A stretch of 53,119 nucleotides of DNA from Lachnoclostridium sp. UBA903 (GTDB lineage: Bacteria; Bacillota; Clostridia; Lachnospirales; Lachnospiraceae): NCBI GenBank assembly GCA_002294045.1, contig DBEP01000088.1, positions 46,646 to 99,764 on the forward strand, written 5' to 3'. Made by a program: the position numbers and the translations under genes. Positions 15,860-25,515 of the stretch are shown here, in pieces. The notes beneath the pieces were generated by a model. It was given only the letters and a program-made list of their open reading frames with translations, made no database searches and had not been told where the DNA came from. Position 1 is the first letter of the stretch; every line of letters begins with the position of its first letter.

Positions 15860-16557
15860 GTTCTTCCTCACTTCCTTTTCCTATTTTAAATTTCCTCTGC
15901 ATACTATTGTATCTATATGAATCAGGATAATAAAATATATTAATATCAGAAGCAAAACCCGGATTCCTGGTATTGCTGCCTTATTATTCCGCTTTCATTA
16001 TATCATGAACCAAAAACGTGTTCATGATCTTGTTGCTCCGGTCGGAAATTACAAGCAAGCTTGCAATCTCCTCACTACGCTTTCATTATAACGCATTATA
16101 TTTTAAAAAATAAGGACTTTATTTATCTTAAATAACGTCCTTATTTGCCACGGAATAAGACTCCGGTACCCAAATGGGTAATACCAATTTATCACAAACA
16201 TTCCTGATTAAGGTAACAGCTGATATAGTTCAGCCTATGGCACCGCAAGGTGTTTTTTGTGAGTGTAGCAAAGCGAAAGTCACAGAAAATCCGAGCCCTG
16301 CATGTGCTTGCATCATTTGTTGCAGTTTAGCCATAAGGCTGAACTGTAACTAACAGCTTTATCCAGGCCATTGGCCGTACCATTCTGCATTGACTTTTTC
16401 TCCTTTTCATGTTACCATTGCACCATCACAAATGCCGTTACTCCATATGGGAATCCTGTAACAGAAAGGAGTTTAATTACATATATTGATTTTGTGATAA
16501 TGAAGTAACCTATTAACCGGATCTACCCAGGGTCCGTCTTACAGAAATGTTTATATT
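15860..16557. other. Non-coding region between divergent rhaB and glmS
   Basis: About 700 bp without a credible gene. Seen: a hairpin ATCATGAAC/GTTCATGAT near 16002-16028; a possible two-way terminator AAATAAGGAC/GTCCTTATTT at about 16109-16148; a small hairpin GGTACCC/GGGTAATACC near 16163-16184; and the inverted-repeat element at 16216-16356. Promoters for both neighbours must lie here; I could not place the glmS promoter with confidence. Confidence 0.6.
16216..16356. repeat. Inverted-repeat element with GTTCAGCC ends (MITE/REP-like)
   Basis: About 140 bp bounded by imperfect inverted ends (TAGTTCAGCCTATGG and CCATAAGGCTGAACTGTA) with internal palindromic pieces (GTGA...TCAC, TGCATG...). 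A short relative lies at 3523-3573. No coding capacity. Probably a non-autonomous mobile or folding element. Confidence 0.55.
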
Positions 16558-16780
16558 AGCGCCATGTACCTCTGCTGGGCAAAGCTTTTAGAGGTTGACG
16601 AGGTAGAGAGTCATCGAAAATTCGGCGGATGCTCTCTCACATGCCTGGATGTGTGATATGCCGAAAAAACTTCGGGTAACCGGAGCACAACAGCGGCATA
16701 ATCAGGAAAACGGAATTAAGTATTGCTCTGACTTCAGTAGATTTACTGAAGCTTAGTAATGCTGTGAATTCCTGCCGAAA
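16558..16780 (+). ncRNA. glmS ribozyme (glucosamine-6-phosphate-dependent self-cleaving riboswitch)
   Basis: The 5' AGCGCC (16558-16563), GTTGACGAGG (16598-16607), ATCGAAAATTCGGCGGATG and a distal GGGTAACC match the conserved glmS ribozyme core in order. A long P4-like hairpin closes it (GGAATT...GAATTCC, about 16712-16772, with the inner stem ACTTCAGTA/ACTGAAG). Cleavage is expected between A16558 and G16559. It lies upstream of glmS, as in other Firmicutes: when GlcN6P is high the RNA cuts itself and the message is degraded. Confidence 0.95.
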
Positions 16781-16889
16781 ATGAATACAAACCAGAATTA
16801 AGAACATTGAAAATCAGGCAGCCAAGTCGTTGAACCGATTTGCTGCTTCGTACGGCTTTGCCGTGCGAAATAAGGAAGGAGACAATTTT

Positions 16890-18710
16890 ATGTGTGGAAT
16901 TATTGGTTTCACAGGCTATTCTGAAGCGAAAAATATACTATTGGAAGGACTTGCGGCGTTGGAATACCGCGGATATGACAGTGCAGGTATTGCATTTTTC
17001 CACGATAACCGTATCGATACGGTCAAAACAACGGGAAAGGTATCCTCCCTGCGTGACAAGGCAGTTTTATCTGCCGGTATCAGCAGCACCTGCGGTATCG
17101 GCCATACCCGCTGGGCAACCCATGGAGGCGTTTCCGATATCAATTCGCACCCTCATACCTTTGGCAAAGTAACCTTAATTCACAACGGAATTATTGAGAA
17201 CTATCATGAGCTGGAAACGGAACTGGCTGCTTTGGGGAAATTTCCCGTATCGCAGACCGACACGGAAATCGTCGCCATGCTCCTTGACAGTTTTTATGAA
17301 GGCGATGCCGTGGCAGCCATAAAAAAAGCAATTCCACGGCTGGAAGGTGCTTATGCTTTTTGCATTTTATTCTCCGATGAGCCGGAAGTTATTTACTGTT
17401 TGCGAAACGGAAGCCCCTTAGTTGCCTGCCATGCAAAAGAAGGCTCCGTTATTGCGTCGGATATGGTTGCGTTAATTAAATATTCCAGGGAATATTTTGT
17501 ATTGCCGGAGCTGCATATTGCCCGTCTGACGAAGGAAAATATTACGGTTACTGATTTAAATGATAATGCTATGACTCCCAAAATGCTCTATGTTGACTGG
17601 GATATGACAGCGGCCCAAAAAGGCGGATATCCCCATTATATGTTAAAAGAAATTCATGAACAGCCCGAATCCCTCCGTTCTACCATTATGCCCCGTATTA
17701 AAAACAAACTTCCGGATTTTACCGCGGACGGCATACCGGATCAGGTCTTTGACGGAATAAGCCGGATTATAATAACAGCATGCGGTACCGCCATGCATGC
17801 CGGTTTAGTAGGCAGAGTTATGTTGGAAAGACTCCTTCGTATTCCCGTTGCAGTTGAAATTGCCTCGGAGTTCCGCTACCAGGACCCTATTATAGATAAA
17901 AATACTTTGCTTATAACAATTTCCCAATCCGGCGAAACAGCCGATACCTTAGCTGCCCTCAGGCTTGCAAACAAGCATCAGGCAGCAACCTTATCCATTG
18001 TTAACGTAAAAGGCTCATCCATAGCCAGGGAAAGCGATTATGTATTATATACCCATGCCGGCCCTGAAATTGCGGTTGCCAGTACAAAGGCTTATACCGC
18101 CCAGCTGTCCTGTCTCTATCTGATTACTTACCACTTTGCATTAATCAGGGGAACTATTACCGAATCGGAATGCACCGCTTATATGGAACAGCTTCAAACC
18201 ATAATACCGGCTGTTGAAAAAACCTTAACTCTGACTGATGCTATCAACAAAATCTGTACGAATCTTGCAGATAAGGAGGACTTATTCTTTATCGGCCGGG
18301 GACTTGACTATGCCTTGTCCTGTGAAGGCTCCATTAAGTTAAAGGAAATCAGCTATATTCACTCGGAAGCTTATGCCGCAGGTGAATTAAAGCACGGCAC
18401 TCTCTCCCTTGTTACGGAAGGAATTCCCGTAATTGCACTGGCTACCCAGTCCAAAGTTTATAACAAGATGATTTCCAACATCCGCGAGGTCCGCGCCCGG
18501 GATGCACTGGTTATTTTAATTACCAACGGGGATTTGGAAGTGGATTCCGCTATATATGACTATCGCATTGCTTTACCCCATTCGGATGATGTAATGACCC
18601 CCTTTACAACTGCGGCTGTATTGCAGCTGCTTGCATATTATACCTCCGTACACCGGGGCTTAAACGTAGATCAGCCCCGTAATCTGGCCAAATCCGTAAC
18701 CGTCGAATAG
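16890..18710 (+). CDS. glmS: Glutamine-fructose-6-phosphate aminotransferase (isomerizing)
   Basis: A 606-residue GlmS making glucosamine-6-P for cell-wall synthesis. The N-terminal glutaminase domain starts MCGIIGF with Cys as the nucleophile after Met removal; GHTRWATHG is present. Two SIS isomerase domains follow (TACGTAMHAG ... SQSGETADT). The open frame runs 20 codons further upstream, but the Ntn nucleophile requires the ATG at 16890, which has AAGGAGA upstream. A small hairpin TTCGTACGG/CCGTGCGAA lies just before the SD. Regulated by the upstream ribozyme. Confidence 0.97.
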   Translation: MCGIIGFTGYSEAKNILLEGLAALEYRGYDSAGIAFFHDNRIDTVKTTGKVSSLRDKAVLSAGISSTCGIGHTRWATHGGVSDINSHPHTFGKVTLIHNGIIENYHELETELAALGKFPVSQTDTEIVAMLLDSFYEGDAVAAIKKAIPRLEGAYAFCILFSDEPEVIYCLRNGSPLVACHAKEGSVIASDMVALIKYSREYFVLPELHIARLTKENITVTDLNDNAMTPKMLYVDWDMTAAQKGGYPHYMLKEIHEQPESLRSTIMPRIKNKLPDFTADGIPDQVFDGISRIIITACGTAMHAGLVGRVMLERLLRIPVAVEIASEFRYQDPIIDKNTLLITISQSGETADTLAALRLANKHQAATLSIVNVKGSSIARESDYVLYTHAGPEIAVASTKAYTAQLSCLYLITYHFALIRGTITESECTAYMEQLQTIIPAVEKTLTLTDAINKICTNLADKEDLFFIGRGLDYALSCEGSIKLKEISYIHSEAYAAGELKHGTLSLVTEGIPVIALATQSKVYNKMISNIREVRARDALVILITNGDLEVDSAIYDYRIALPHSDDVMTPFTTAAVLQLLAYYTSVHRGLNVDQPRNLAKSVTVE

Positions 18711-18744
18711 TTACGGATATGTTTCTTGATTATGTTCCAGGCCC

Positions 18745-18792
18745 GGCGAATGGCTCCATACTTTTACAGGGAGCCATTCGCCCATGCTTTTT
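18745..18792 (+). terminator. glmS terminator
   Basis: A 13-bp perfect stem, GGCGAATGGCTCC / GGAGCCATTCGCC, with a 12-nt loop, followed by CATGC and a run of five T. Lies 35 bp after the glmS stop. Confidence 0.9.
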
Positions 18793-19025
18793 ACAATATA
18801 GCTGCGAAATGATTAATCATATCCAAGGTATGTCATATTTTGAATTTTGCAACGGTCCAACACATATTTTACTTGCTTCTGGGAATAACTTAGTATTATA
18901 CTGTGATTATAGAAATATATTACAAGTAAGTAAATATTTACCACTATGATTTACTCTCATAAATAAGTTTATGGAATTGCTTATACATGATACTGATTAA
19001 AACGTAAATAGAAAGGAGTATAGCT

Positions 19026-19532
19026 ATGGATAATTTTAAAGAAATTACGGCTGTTTTGCTGCAGGGGAATCCGTTTTATATGATTGGCCAGGACTGGATG
19101 TTAATTACCGCCAGAAAAGAAGACAAAGTAAATACCATGACCGCTTCCTGGGGCGGACTTGGCATAATGTGGGGCAAAAATGTAGCTTTTACGGTTATAC
19201 GGCCCACACGCTATACAAAAGAATTTATTGACTTCTCCGATACTTTTTCTTTAAGCTTTTATAATGAAAGTTTCCGGAAGGTCTTAAATTATTTAGGGAC
19301 AGTTTCAGGCAGGGATGAGGATAAGGTATCAAAATCCGCTTTAACCCTCACCTATGAAAACGAAATTCCTTATTTTGCCGAAGCAAAAACCGTTTTATTA
19401 TGTAAAAAACTTTTTGCACAGCCATATGAGGAAAAAAGCTTCCTCGATAAAGGCATTCTTGATAACTGCTATCCGGATAAAGACTATCATACCTTATATA
19501 TCTCTGAAATCACAAAAATAATGGTAAAATAA
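19026..19532 (+). CDS. Flavin reductase-like (FMN-binding split barrel) protein
   Basis: A 168-residue single-domain protein of the flavin reductase/split-barrel superfamily. The region MLITARKEDKVNTMTASWGG and the following FTVIRPTRYT are the typical FMN-binding start of this group. Such proteins reduce or bind FMN and serve varied partners; substrate unknown. Preceded by AAAGGAG and followed by a bidirectional terminator, so it is probably monocistronic. Confidence 0.85.
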   Translation: MDNFKEITAVLLQGNPFYMIGQDWMLITARKEDKVNTMTASWGGLGIMWGKNVAFTVIRPTRYTKEFIDFSDTFSLSFYNESFRKVLNYLGTVSGRDEDKVSKSALTLTYENEIPYFAEAKTVLLCKKLFAQPYEEKSFLDKGILDNCYPDKDYHTLYISEITKIMVK

Positions 19533-19584
19533 CTTTCCCGCATATGGAAATGTTTCATATTCCGTCCGGAAAATCCTATTTAAA

Positions 19585-19624
19585 AACCATCCTGAAATTT
19601 ATAAAAACCAGGATGGTCTTTTTT
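19585..19624. terminator. Bidirectional terminator between the flavin reductase and ABC importer genes
   Basis: Stem ACCATCCTG / CAGGATGGT, with a T-run on the plus side (19619-19624) and an A-run on the other side giving a U-run for the minus strand. It ends both converging transcripts. Confidence 0.85.
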
Positions 19625-19626
19625 AT

Positions 19627-20543
19627 TCAGCCTTTAACGGCACCAATCATAACACCTTTTTCAAAATATTTCTGAATAAACGGATATACACATAGAATCG
19701 GCAGTGTTGAGACAATAATTACGGCGTATTTTACCTGGTCGGCAAAGCTTTGTGAGTAACCCCCTGCTATTCCTCCGCTGCCGCTCTCAAATGCTTCATT
19801 TAAAAGAAGAATACGCCGCAGGACAATCTGTAGCGGATCATAAGCATTGTTATTATTAAACAGCAGGGCATTAAAGTAGTCGTTCCAATGGAAAACCGCA
19901 TAATATAATATAAGCACCGATATGACCGCCTTTGAAAGCGGAATAACTACTCTTGCAAAATAAGCAAAATGAGAGCACCCATCCAGAACTGCCGCTTCAT
20001 AAAGTTCGTTTGGAATGGAATTATCTATAAACGTCCGTGCTATGATTAAATTATAGGAATTAATGGCGCCCAGCAGAATCAGGATTGTCCGGGTACTGAT
20101 GAGTCCGAGGGAACTAACCGTCATGTACAGCGGAACCAGACCGCCGTTGAAGAACATGGTAAAGACAAAATAAAACATAACCTTACTGCGTATTTAAAAC
20201 TTCTGCATGACAATGCGTACGCGGCAGGCATGGTTACCGCTATATTTAATAAGGTTCCCCCGATTACATAAATAATTGTATTCAAATATCCTGTCCATAT
20301 CCTGGCATCTTTCATGATTTGCTGATATCCGTAAAATCGTATGCCCCTGGGATAAAAGGTTACTTTTCCCAAATTCACCAAATCGGAATTACTAATGGAG
20401 GCTATTAAAACAAACCACAGCGGATATGCAATAATAATAAAAATAAAGATACTTAATATCAGAATTACCCCAGAAAAAATCCGGTCCGGCCAGTTTCTTG
20501 CGATTATTGTATTATTTAAAGGAACACCCCTGCTTTTTGCCAT
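19627..20543 (-). pseudogene. Carbohydrate ABC transporter permease (LplC/YtcP type), frameshifted
   Basis: The family-length permease is split into two frames. The first 120 residues from ATG 20543 (SD AAGGAGA) read normally through AYALSCRSFKY, then run into another frame. The rest resumes in a shifted frame at VMFYFVFTMFFNGGLVP and continues to GVMIGAVKG, the usual LplC ending. Loss of one base near 20185-20192 explains this: adding one base restores a continuous protein. The EAA loop (ELYEAAVLDGCSHFAYF) is intact in the second part. Either a true mutation that disables the importer or a sequencing error; the neighbours are intact. Confidence 0.85.
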
Positions 20544-20559
20544 ATTACTTTCTCCTTCC

Positions 20560-21507
20560 TTACATCAGCCCGGTTCCCGACGTACGTTTTGCTATATAAT
20601 TTGTTATAATGAGGAATACGAAATTAATGAGCGTGTTAAACAAGCCGACTGCCGAACCAAAGCTAAATTGAGAAGATTTGATTCCGACGTCATATACATA
20701 AGTGGAAATAACCTGTGAAGCCCCAAGATTTAAACTGTTCTGCATCAGATAAATCTTGTCAAAGCCTACATTCAGGATATTGCCCATATTCATAATAAGC
20801 AGGATGATAATTGTAGGCATAACGGCGGGAAAATCAATATGCCGCATGGTCTGCATTCTGTTGGCACCGTCAATCTTGCAGGCATCATAAAGCTGGGTAT
20901 CTACGGCTGACAGTGCGGCAATATAAATAATGCTGTTCCACCCCATACTCTGCCATACGCCTGAAAGCACATAAACAGGAATAAAAGCGCTTGCCGTTCC
21001 CAAAAGATTCACCTTGCTGTTAACCAGATGAAGGGATTTTAATAAATTGCTAATTACTCCGCTTGAATTGGACAGCATAATATTCAGCATGGAAACCATA
21101 ACTACCACGGATATAAAATAGGGAATATATACAATAGTCTGTACGGTCTTTTTCCACAATTTCATTTTTATCTGATTAATCACCATGGCCAGAAAGATAG
21201 GGGCCGGAAATCCCACAATAATACTCGCAGCGGAAATGAGAAATGTATTTTTCAGGGTTGTAAAAAACATAGGACTTTCAAAATACTGTCTAAAATATTT
21301 TAAACCCACAAATTTACCGCCTGTAATACCCGCTGAAAAATTGTATTCCCGGAAAGCAAGCTGGATACCATACATAGGAACATAACAAAAAATAAAGATA
21401 TATACCATGGCAGGCATAAGCATCAGCCATAATTGCCAGGTGTGTGCTATATAATGACAGAACCCTTTTTTTCCGCTGACTGTTCTATTCACCCTCAGAT
21501 ATTTCAT
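20560..21507 (-). CDS. Carbohydrate ABC transporter permease, LplB type
   Basis: A 315-residue inner-membrane permease with about six transmembrane segments. The N-terminal MPAMVYIFIFCYVPMYGIQL and LAFREYN motifs are typical of LplB/YtcP-type (CUT1) importers, and the EAA loop reads DACKIDGANRMQTMRHIDFP. It follows the binding-protein gene closely and precedes the frameshifted partner permease. No ATPase gene is present; these importers commonly use a shared MsmX-like ATPase encoded elsewhere. Confidence 0.93.
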   Translation of the reverse strand: MKYLRVNRTVSGKKGFCHYIAHTWQLWLMLMPAMVYIFIFCYVPMYGIQLAFREYNFSAGITGGKFVGLKYFRQYFESPMFFTTLKNTFLISAASIIVGFPAPIFLAMVINQIKMKLWKKTVQTIVYIPYFISVVVMVSMLNIMLSNSSGVISNLLKSLHLVNSKVNLLGTASAFIPVYVLSGVWQSMGWNSIIYIAALSAVDTQLYDACKIDGANRMQTMRHIDFPAVMPTIIILLIMNMGNILNVGFDKIYLMQNSLNLGASQVISTYVYDVGIKSSQFSFGSAVGLFNTLINFVFLIITNYIAKRTSGTGLM

Positions 21508-21525
21508 AGGGAATTCACTCCTTTT

Positions 21526-23166
21526 TTATTTGCCAAGATAAACATCAAATGCTGCCTGCCTGATTTTTAGAACATCCGTAAGGCCGGCTTTTTCAACATT
21601 TAATACATAAGTATCCCAATCAGCATCGATATCGGATTCTCCTGTAAGCCACAATGCCCAGTAATTATTTGTTATATCGGTAATATTTGCCTGTGCAACT
21701 GCCATGGCATTCTGAGCATCCATAGTATATTTCATGAACATCTGCGGATAGTAATCGGAATCACTTACTTTCGCCAGTATATCTTTATAGATTTCTCTTT
21801 CCTCTATGGCATATGCCATATCCTGTGCCATTTCAATATGGGTTGATTCACGGATATACATAGGGCCGTTATCCGCAAAGGTACTGGTCCATTTCCAAGT
21901 ACCTGCGTCCGTATTCGGGTCCAGGGGCGGAAGTACTTTAAAACTGTTATCCCCGTTCTTTTCAATACATCCGTCGGTAATGCCGCCGAAAAGTACTTCA
22001 ACACTGGTTGTAGGATTATAGAATCCGTCAATAAACTCCATAGCGGCATTCTTATCTTTACATTTTGCACTCATTGCCACCCTGTTGGAAGACATGTTTA
22101 AACCGGAATAGTCGTAAGTCCAGCGTGTATCGTATGTTCCTGCATCACAGCCAATATCATAGGCAAGTGCACTAAGCGGTTCATACTGTTTATATAATTC
22201 AGGCCCGAATTTATCCGTCTCTTCCCAGCCGAAATCTACCCCTGCCAGGGCGTAGCCGTTTTCGTCCCCGCGGGAAAGTGACTGGAATGCGGAATAGTCA
22301 TTTGTAATGGCATTTTCATTAATAAGTCCCTCCGAATACAAGTCTGCAAGGTATTTCATCAGGAACTTATAGCGTTCGTCAACCGCATAATTTTTAACTT
22401 TACCGTCTTCCGCAAAATACCCGTCAGTCCCCCAGTTGGTAAGCTGGATACCCAGGCTTCCTATTAGATTTGTTAAGGAATAAGCAGAACCGAACCAACC
22501 GTTAAAATCCATAGGTATTTCATCATCCGGATTACCATTGCCGTTGGCATCTTCATCCCTGAAAGCAATTAATACCTCCTTTAATTCGGATAAGGTAGCA
22601 GGCGCTTTCAGGTCAAGATTATCAAGCCAAGTCCGGTTAATAAACATGACCGTATTGGTTTCAGGCCATTTGCCCTGGAATTTCGGTACTCCGTATATAT
22701 TCCCTTCATACGTCTGTGCCAGAGTCCTGGTATCCGGTTCTTCCGTAAACATTGCCGTTATATTGGGAGCATTTTCGGCAATCAAACCGGTGAGCTCCTG
22801 AAAAAGGCCATTATATGTACTATAATCGGAGTCTGCGGTTGCATTAAAGAGAAGGTCCGGAATATCTCCTGATGCAAACCTGGTTGCTTTTGTAGTATCC
22901 CAGTCACTGTAAATCTGCTCCCAATCAACCTCAACCCCGGCAGATTCCTCCAGCTCCTTAAGCCATTTCATATCATTCACACTCTGAGTAAGCGGATGTG
23001 CAACAAAAAGCGCAGTAAGTTTCACTTTCTCTTTCCCGCCGGCAGACGCCGGATTGTCTCCGGTATCCGAACCTGATGTGCTGCTTATCCCGTTTTTACC
23101 GCAACCTGCTAATGATGCCGTAATCATGGTAAATACCAGTAATAGAGCTACAAAATTTTTCTTCAT
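21526..23166 (-). CDS. Extracellular sugar-binding lipoprotein of the ABC importer
   Basis: A 546-residue family 1 solute-binding protein (LplA/YtcQ type). The signal peptide ends in the lipobox LAGC (about residues 19-22 after the chosen start), so it is lipid-anchored outside the membrane. A Ser/Gly/Asp-rich linker follows, then the two-lobed binding domain. ATG at 23166 has GGAGGA seven bases upstream; the ATG two codons earlier lies directly on the SD. These large binding proteins often bind oligosaccharides; with a putative rhamnosidase-like hydrolase nearby, a rhamnose-containing glycan is possible but unproven. Confidence 0.93.
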   Translation of the reverse strand: MKKNFVALLLVFTMITASLAGCGKNGISSTSGSDTGDNPASAGGKEKVKLTALFVAHPLTQSVNDMKWLKELEESAGVEVDWEQIYSDWDTTKATRFASGDIPDLLFNATADSDYSTYNGLFQELTGLIAENAPNITAMFTEEPDTRTLAQTYEGNIYGVPKFQGKWPETNTVMFINRTWLDNLDLKAPATLSELKEVLIAFRDEDANGNGNPDDEIPMDFNGWFGSAYSLTNLIGSLGIQLTNWGTDGYFAEDGKVKNYAVDERYKFLMKYLADLYSEGLINENAITNDYSAFQSLSRGDENGYALAGVDFGWEETDKFGPELYKQYEPLSALAYDIGCDAGTYDTRWTYDYSGLNMSSNRVAMSAKCKDKNAAMEFIDGFYNPTTSVEVLFGGITDGCIEKNGDNSFKVLPPLDPNTDAGTWKWTSTFADNGPMYIRESTHIEMAQDMAYAIEEREIYKDILAKVSDSDYYPQMFMKYTMDAQNAMAVAQANITDITNNYWALWLTGESDIDADWDTYVLNVEKAGLTDVLKIRQAAFDVYLGK

Positions 23167-23172
23167 TTCCAT

Positions 23173-23573
23173 TCCTCCACTTTAATATATTTTGCCTCTC
23201 TCTCCTATTGCCGCATAAAACTGTATAACCCGTATACTTTTCCCCTTAAATATTATACATATTTACTTCAAGCAAAAAGTGTATACATATATTCGTTGGG
23301 ATTTTTACCATTATTTCGTCATTTATTTAAATTAATTATAACAATTCGCACAATAAGGGTAAATAGTTTATCGATTGATTAGGTGTCAATATGTAAGAAT
23401 AATACTTTTTACCACCTTTGATTCCGGCTTAACCAATAAATGCATCGGTTTACCATATGTTATAAATCTTTCCTTATTCAGCATAAAATTCATATATAGT
23501 ATGTTATTTTCATTTATATAAATGATAGATTAGGTGTAAAAAGGTTATATTTCGGAAAGGTTGTGGAATTTAA
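23173..23573. promoter_or_regulatory. Divergent promoter region of the ABC importer and the AraC regulator
   Basis: 400 bp of AT-rich DNA without a gene. The 10-mer GATTAGGTGT occurs exactly twice on the plus strand (23377-23386 and 23528-23537), the second about 37 bp before the regulator start. This makes it a candidate AraC-protein site at both edges. A minus-strand TATAAT (23252-23257) with a weak -35 is a candidate promoter for the binding-protein gene, as expected for an activated promoter. Confidence 0.45.
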
Positions 23574-24428
23574 ATGAATGTCTATGAATTTTCAGTAGAC
23601 GGTCCTTTAAAATATGTGGTTACGGGCAAATTTAAAGCTCCTTCTCCCAACTGGAAACATGCCGTATTTCCATTAACGGATTACGAACTGTTTGTTATGA
23701 CAGATGGCTGTCTGTATATTGCGGATGATAACGGCCGGTATAAGGTAAACAAAGGTGAGCATTTACTCTTATCCCCTACTCTTAATAACACAAGATACGG
23801 CTATCAGTCCTCCGACTGCAGTTTTTATTGGCTTCATTTTTCCTGTTCCCATGATATTATCCTGGAAGAAAGTATGAAGACCCTGACTCCTGGCGCAAAT
23901 AAAATTTATATTCCCATACAGGGAATTTTATCCGCTCCGGAAAAAGCGGTGATTTTAATGAAACAATTACAGGATTCCATCCGTTCCAATTATGATTGCA
24001 TATTTGCCAATTATACCACCACTGCGATTTTATGTGAAATATATAACCAGTTCTTTTCTCACGGAAATCCCAGGGTTTCTGATTCCAACAAGCAGATTTA
24101 TAATGATATCATTGACTATGTTAAACTTACTATTAATAAAAAAGTGAAGGTCTCCCAGATAGCGGAACATTTTGGATATAATGAAAAATATCTGTCACAT
24201 CTGTTCAGCAACATCGAAGGCCTCCCACTAAAACAATATATTCTCAGGGAAAAAATGGAATCGGCAAAATATATGCTTACGGATACAAATGATACAATTA
24301 ACCAGATTGCTTCGGTTTTATGCTTTTCCGACAGCCATAATTTTATGAAAGCTTTTAAAAAGATAGTCGGTTTCACACCGACAGAATATAGAAATGCCTA
24401 TTCAAAGCGTCTGCTTTATGATAAATAA
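23574..24428 (+). CDS. AraC-family transcriptional regulator
   Basis: A 284-residue regulator. The N-terminal cupin-like sensor (about residues 20-110) is followed by two helix-turn-helix motifs in the C-terminal AraC domain (KVSQIAEHFGYNEKYLSHLF and INQIASVLCFSDSHNFMKAFK, then GFTPTEYRN). It is divergent from the ABC importer, so probably activates that operon in response to the imported sugar. Ends tail-to-tail with the LacI regulator gene 40 bp away. Confidence 0.93.
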   Translation: MNVYEFSVDGPLKYVVTGKFKAPSPNWKHAVFPLTDYELFVMTDGCLYIADDNGRYKVNKGEHLLLSPTLNNTRYGYQSSDCSFYWLHFSCSHDIILEESMKTLTPGANKIYIPIQGILSAPEKAVILMKQLQDSIRSNYDCIFANYTTTAILCEIYNQFFSHGNPRVSDSNKQIYNDIIDYVKLTINKKVKVSQIAEHFGYNEKYLSHLFSNIEGLPLKQYILREKMESAKYMLTDTNDTINQIASVLCFSDSHNFMKAFKKIVGFTPTEYRNAYSKRLLYDK

Positions 24429-24467
24429 TATGCCCGGCGTACAAAGAAAAAAATGCCGTATGAGACA

Positions 24468-25484
24468 TTATTTCAATTGAGCAATATTGACAACGGAATC
24501 CCGGATAATTAATTTGCCGCTGATTACTTTTCTTCCGATGGCGTGCTTATCCCCGCTGATTTTACGGATTACGGCATCAACAGCCGTTTCGGACATGGTA
24601 TCTACATCCACCTCCACCGTAGTCAGCTTGGGAACCGATATGGTGGCAAATATATCATTATCAAATCCAACTACCGATATTTCCCCGGGAACCCGGTAAC
24701 CGGACCTTTTTAATTTATTAATAAAAAGATAAGCTACCGCGTCATTATTGCAGACGAATGCCGTCGGCATCCGTACGGGAAGCTTAACCTCAATGTAATC
24801 CCCATCTTCGCTGCGGTCGTTTAATACCCAATCATCCCTGACCGCAAGCCCGCTGGAGAGCAAGGCTTTAAAGTAGCCTAAATAACGGTCCAATATACTG
24901 CTGGTTGAAAATATATTGCCTACGAAGCCTATTTCTTTATGCCCCTGGGATATCAGGTGATTTGTTACTTTGTAAGACCCATAGAAGCTGTCGCTTATTA
25001 CGGAGTCCACATCTAAAAGTTCGTCATAAAAATCCAGAAGAACAACGGGCATCGACGTATTTTTAATAAGGTTTACATAATCCACACTCATCTGCCCTAA
25101 TATTATGATTCCGTCCACTTTATTATTGGATAAAGTATTGGGAATCATCAGTCTTTTTTCCCAATCAGTCGAAATGATTTCCATAATTCCATAATAATTT
25201 ACCCTGGATAAAGCCTTAACAACACTTTGATACATTTTCAGATAAAAGGCGTCCCCGTCATCCCGGATAAAAAGGTCGGCTATAATAATACCTATGTTAT
25301 AACTCCTGCCTTCTTTCATACCTTTTGCCAAAGTGTTATACCGATAGCCCATTTCTTCCGCAATATTTTTAATCCGTTCTCTTAATTCATCACTTACACC
25401 ATCTTTGTCCGAAAGTGCTTTAGAAACCGTAACGGTACTTACATTAAGCCTGTCCGCAATATCCTTCATTGTTATATTTTTCAT
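24468..25484 (-). CDS. LacI-family transcriptional regulator
   Basis: A 338-residue LacI/GalR regulator. The N-terminal helix-turn-helix TMKDIADRLNVSTVTVSKAL and hinge are clear, and a periplasmic-binding-protein-like sugar sensor follows (NIGIIIADLF ... VDGIIILGQMS ... VGFDNDIFA). SD GGAGG precedes the ATG. Its own promoter contains two palindromes, suggesting autoregulation. Likely targets are the neighbouring hydrolase and importer genes. Confidence 0.93.
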   Translation of the reverse strand: MKNITMKDIADRLNVSTVTVSKALSDKDGVSDELRERIKNIAEEMGYRYNTLAKGMKEGRSYNIGIIIADLFIRDDGDAFYLKMYQSVVKALSRVNYYGIMEIISTDWEKRLMIPNTLSNNKVDGIIILGQMSVDYVNLIKNTSMPVVLLDFYDELLDVDSVISDSFYGSYKVTNHLISQGHKEIGFVGNIFSTSSILDRYLGYFKALLSSGLAVRDDWVLNDRSEDGDYIEVKLPVRMPTAFVCNNDAVAYLFINKLKRSGYRVPGEISVVGFDNDIFATISVPKLTTVEVDVDTMSETAVDAVIRKISGDKHAIGRKVISGKLIIRDSVVNIAQLK

Positions 25485-25515
25485 CCGAACCCTCCGTAAA
25501 AATTATTCATGAAAA

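Noticed and set aside
18719..18949. 76-codon plus-strand frame after glmS
   Set aside because: It runs through the glmS terminator hairpin and lacks an SD; only its last part was kept as a weak LytTR-like observation.
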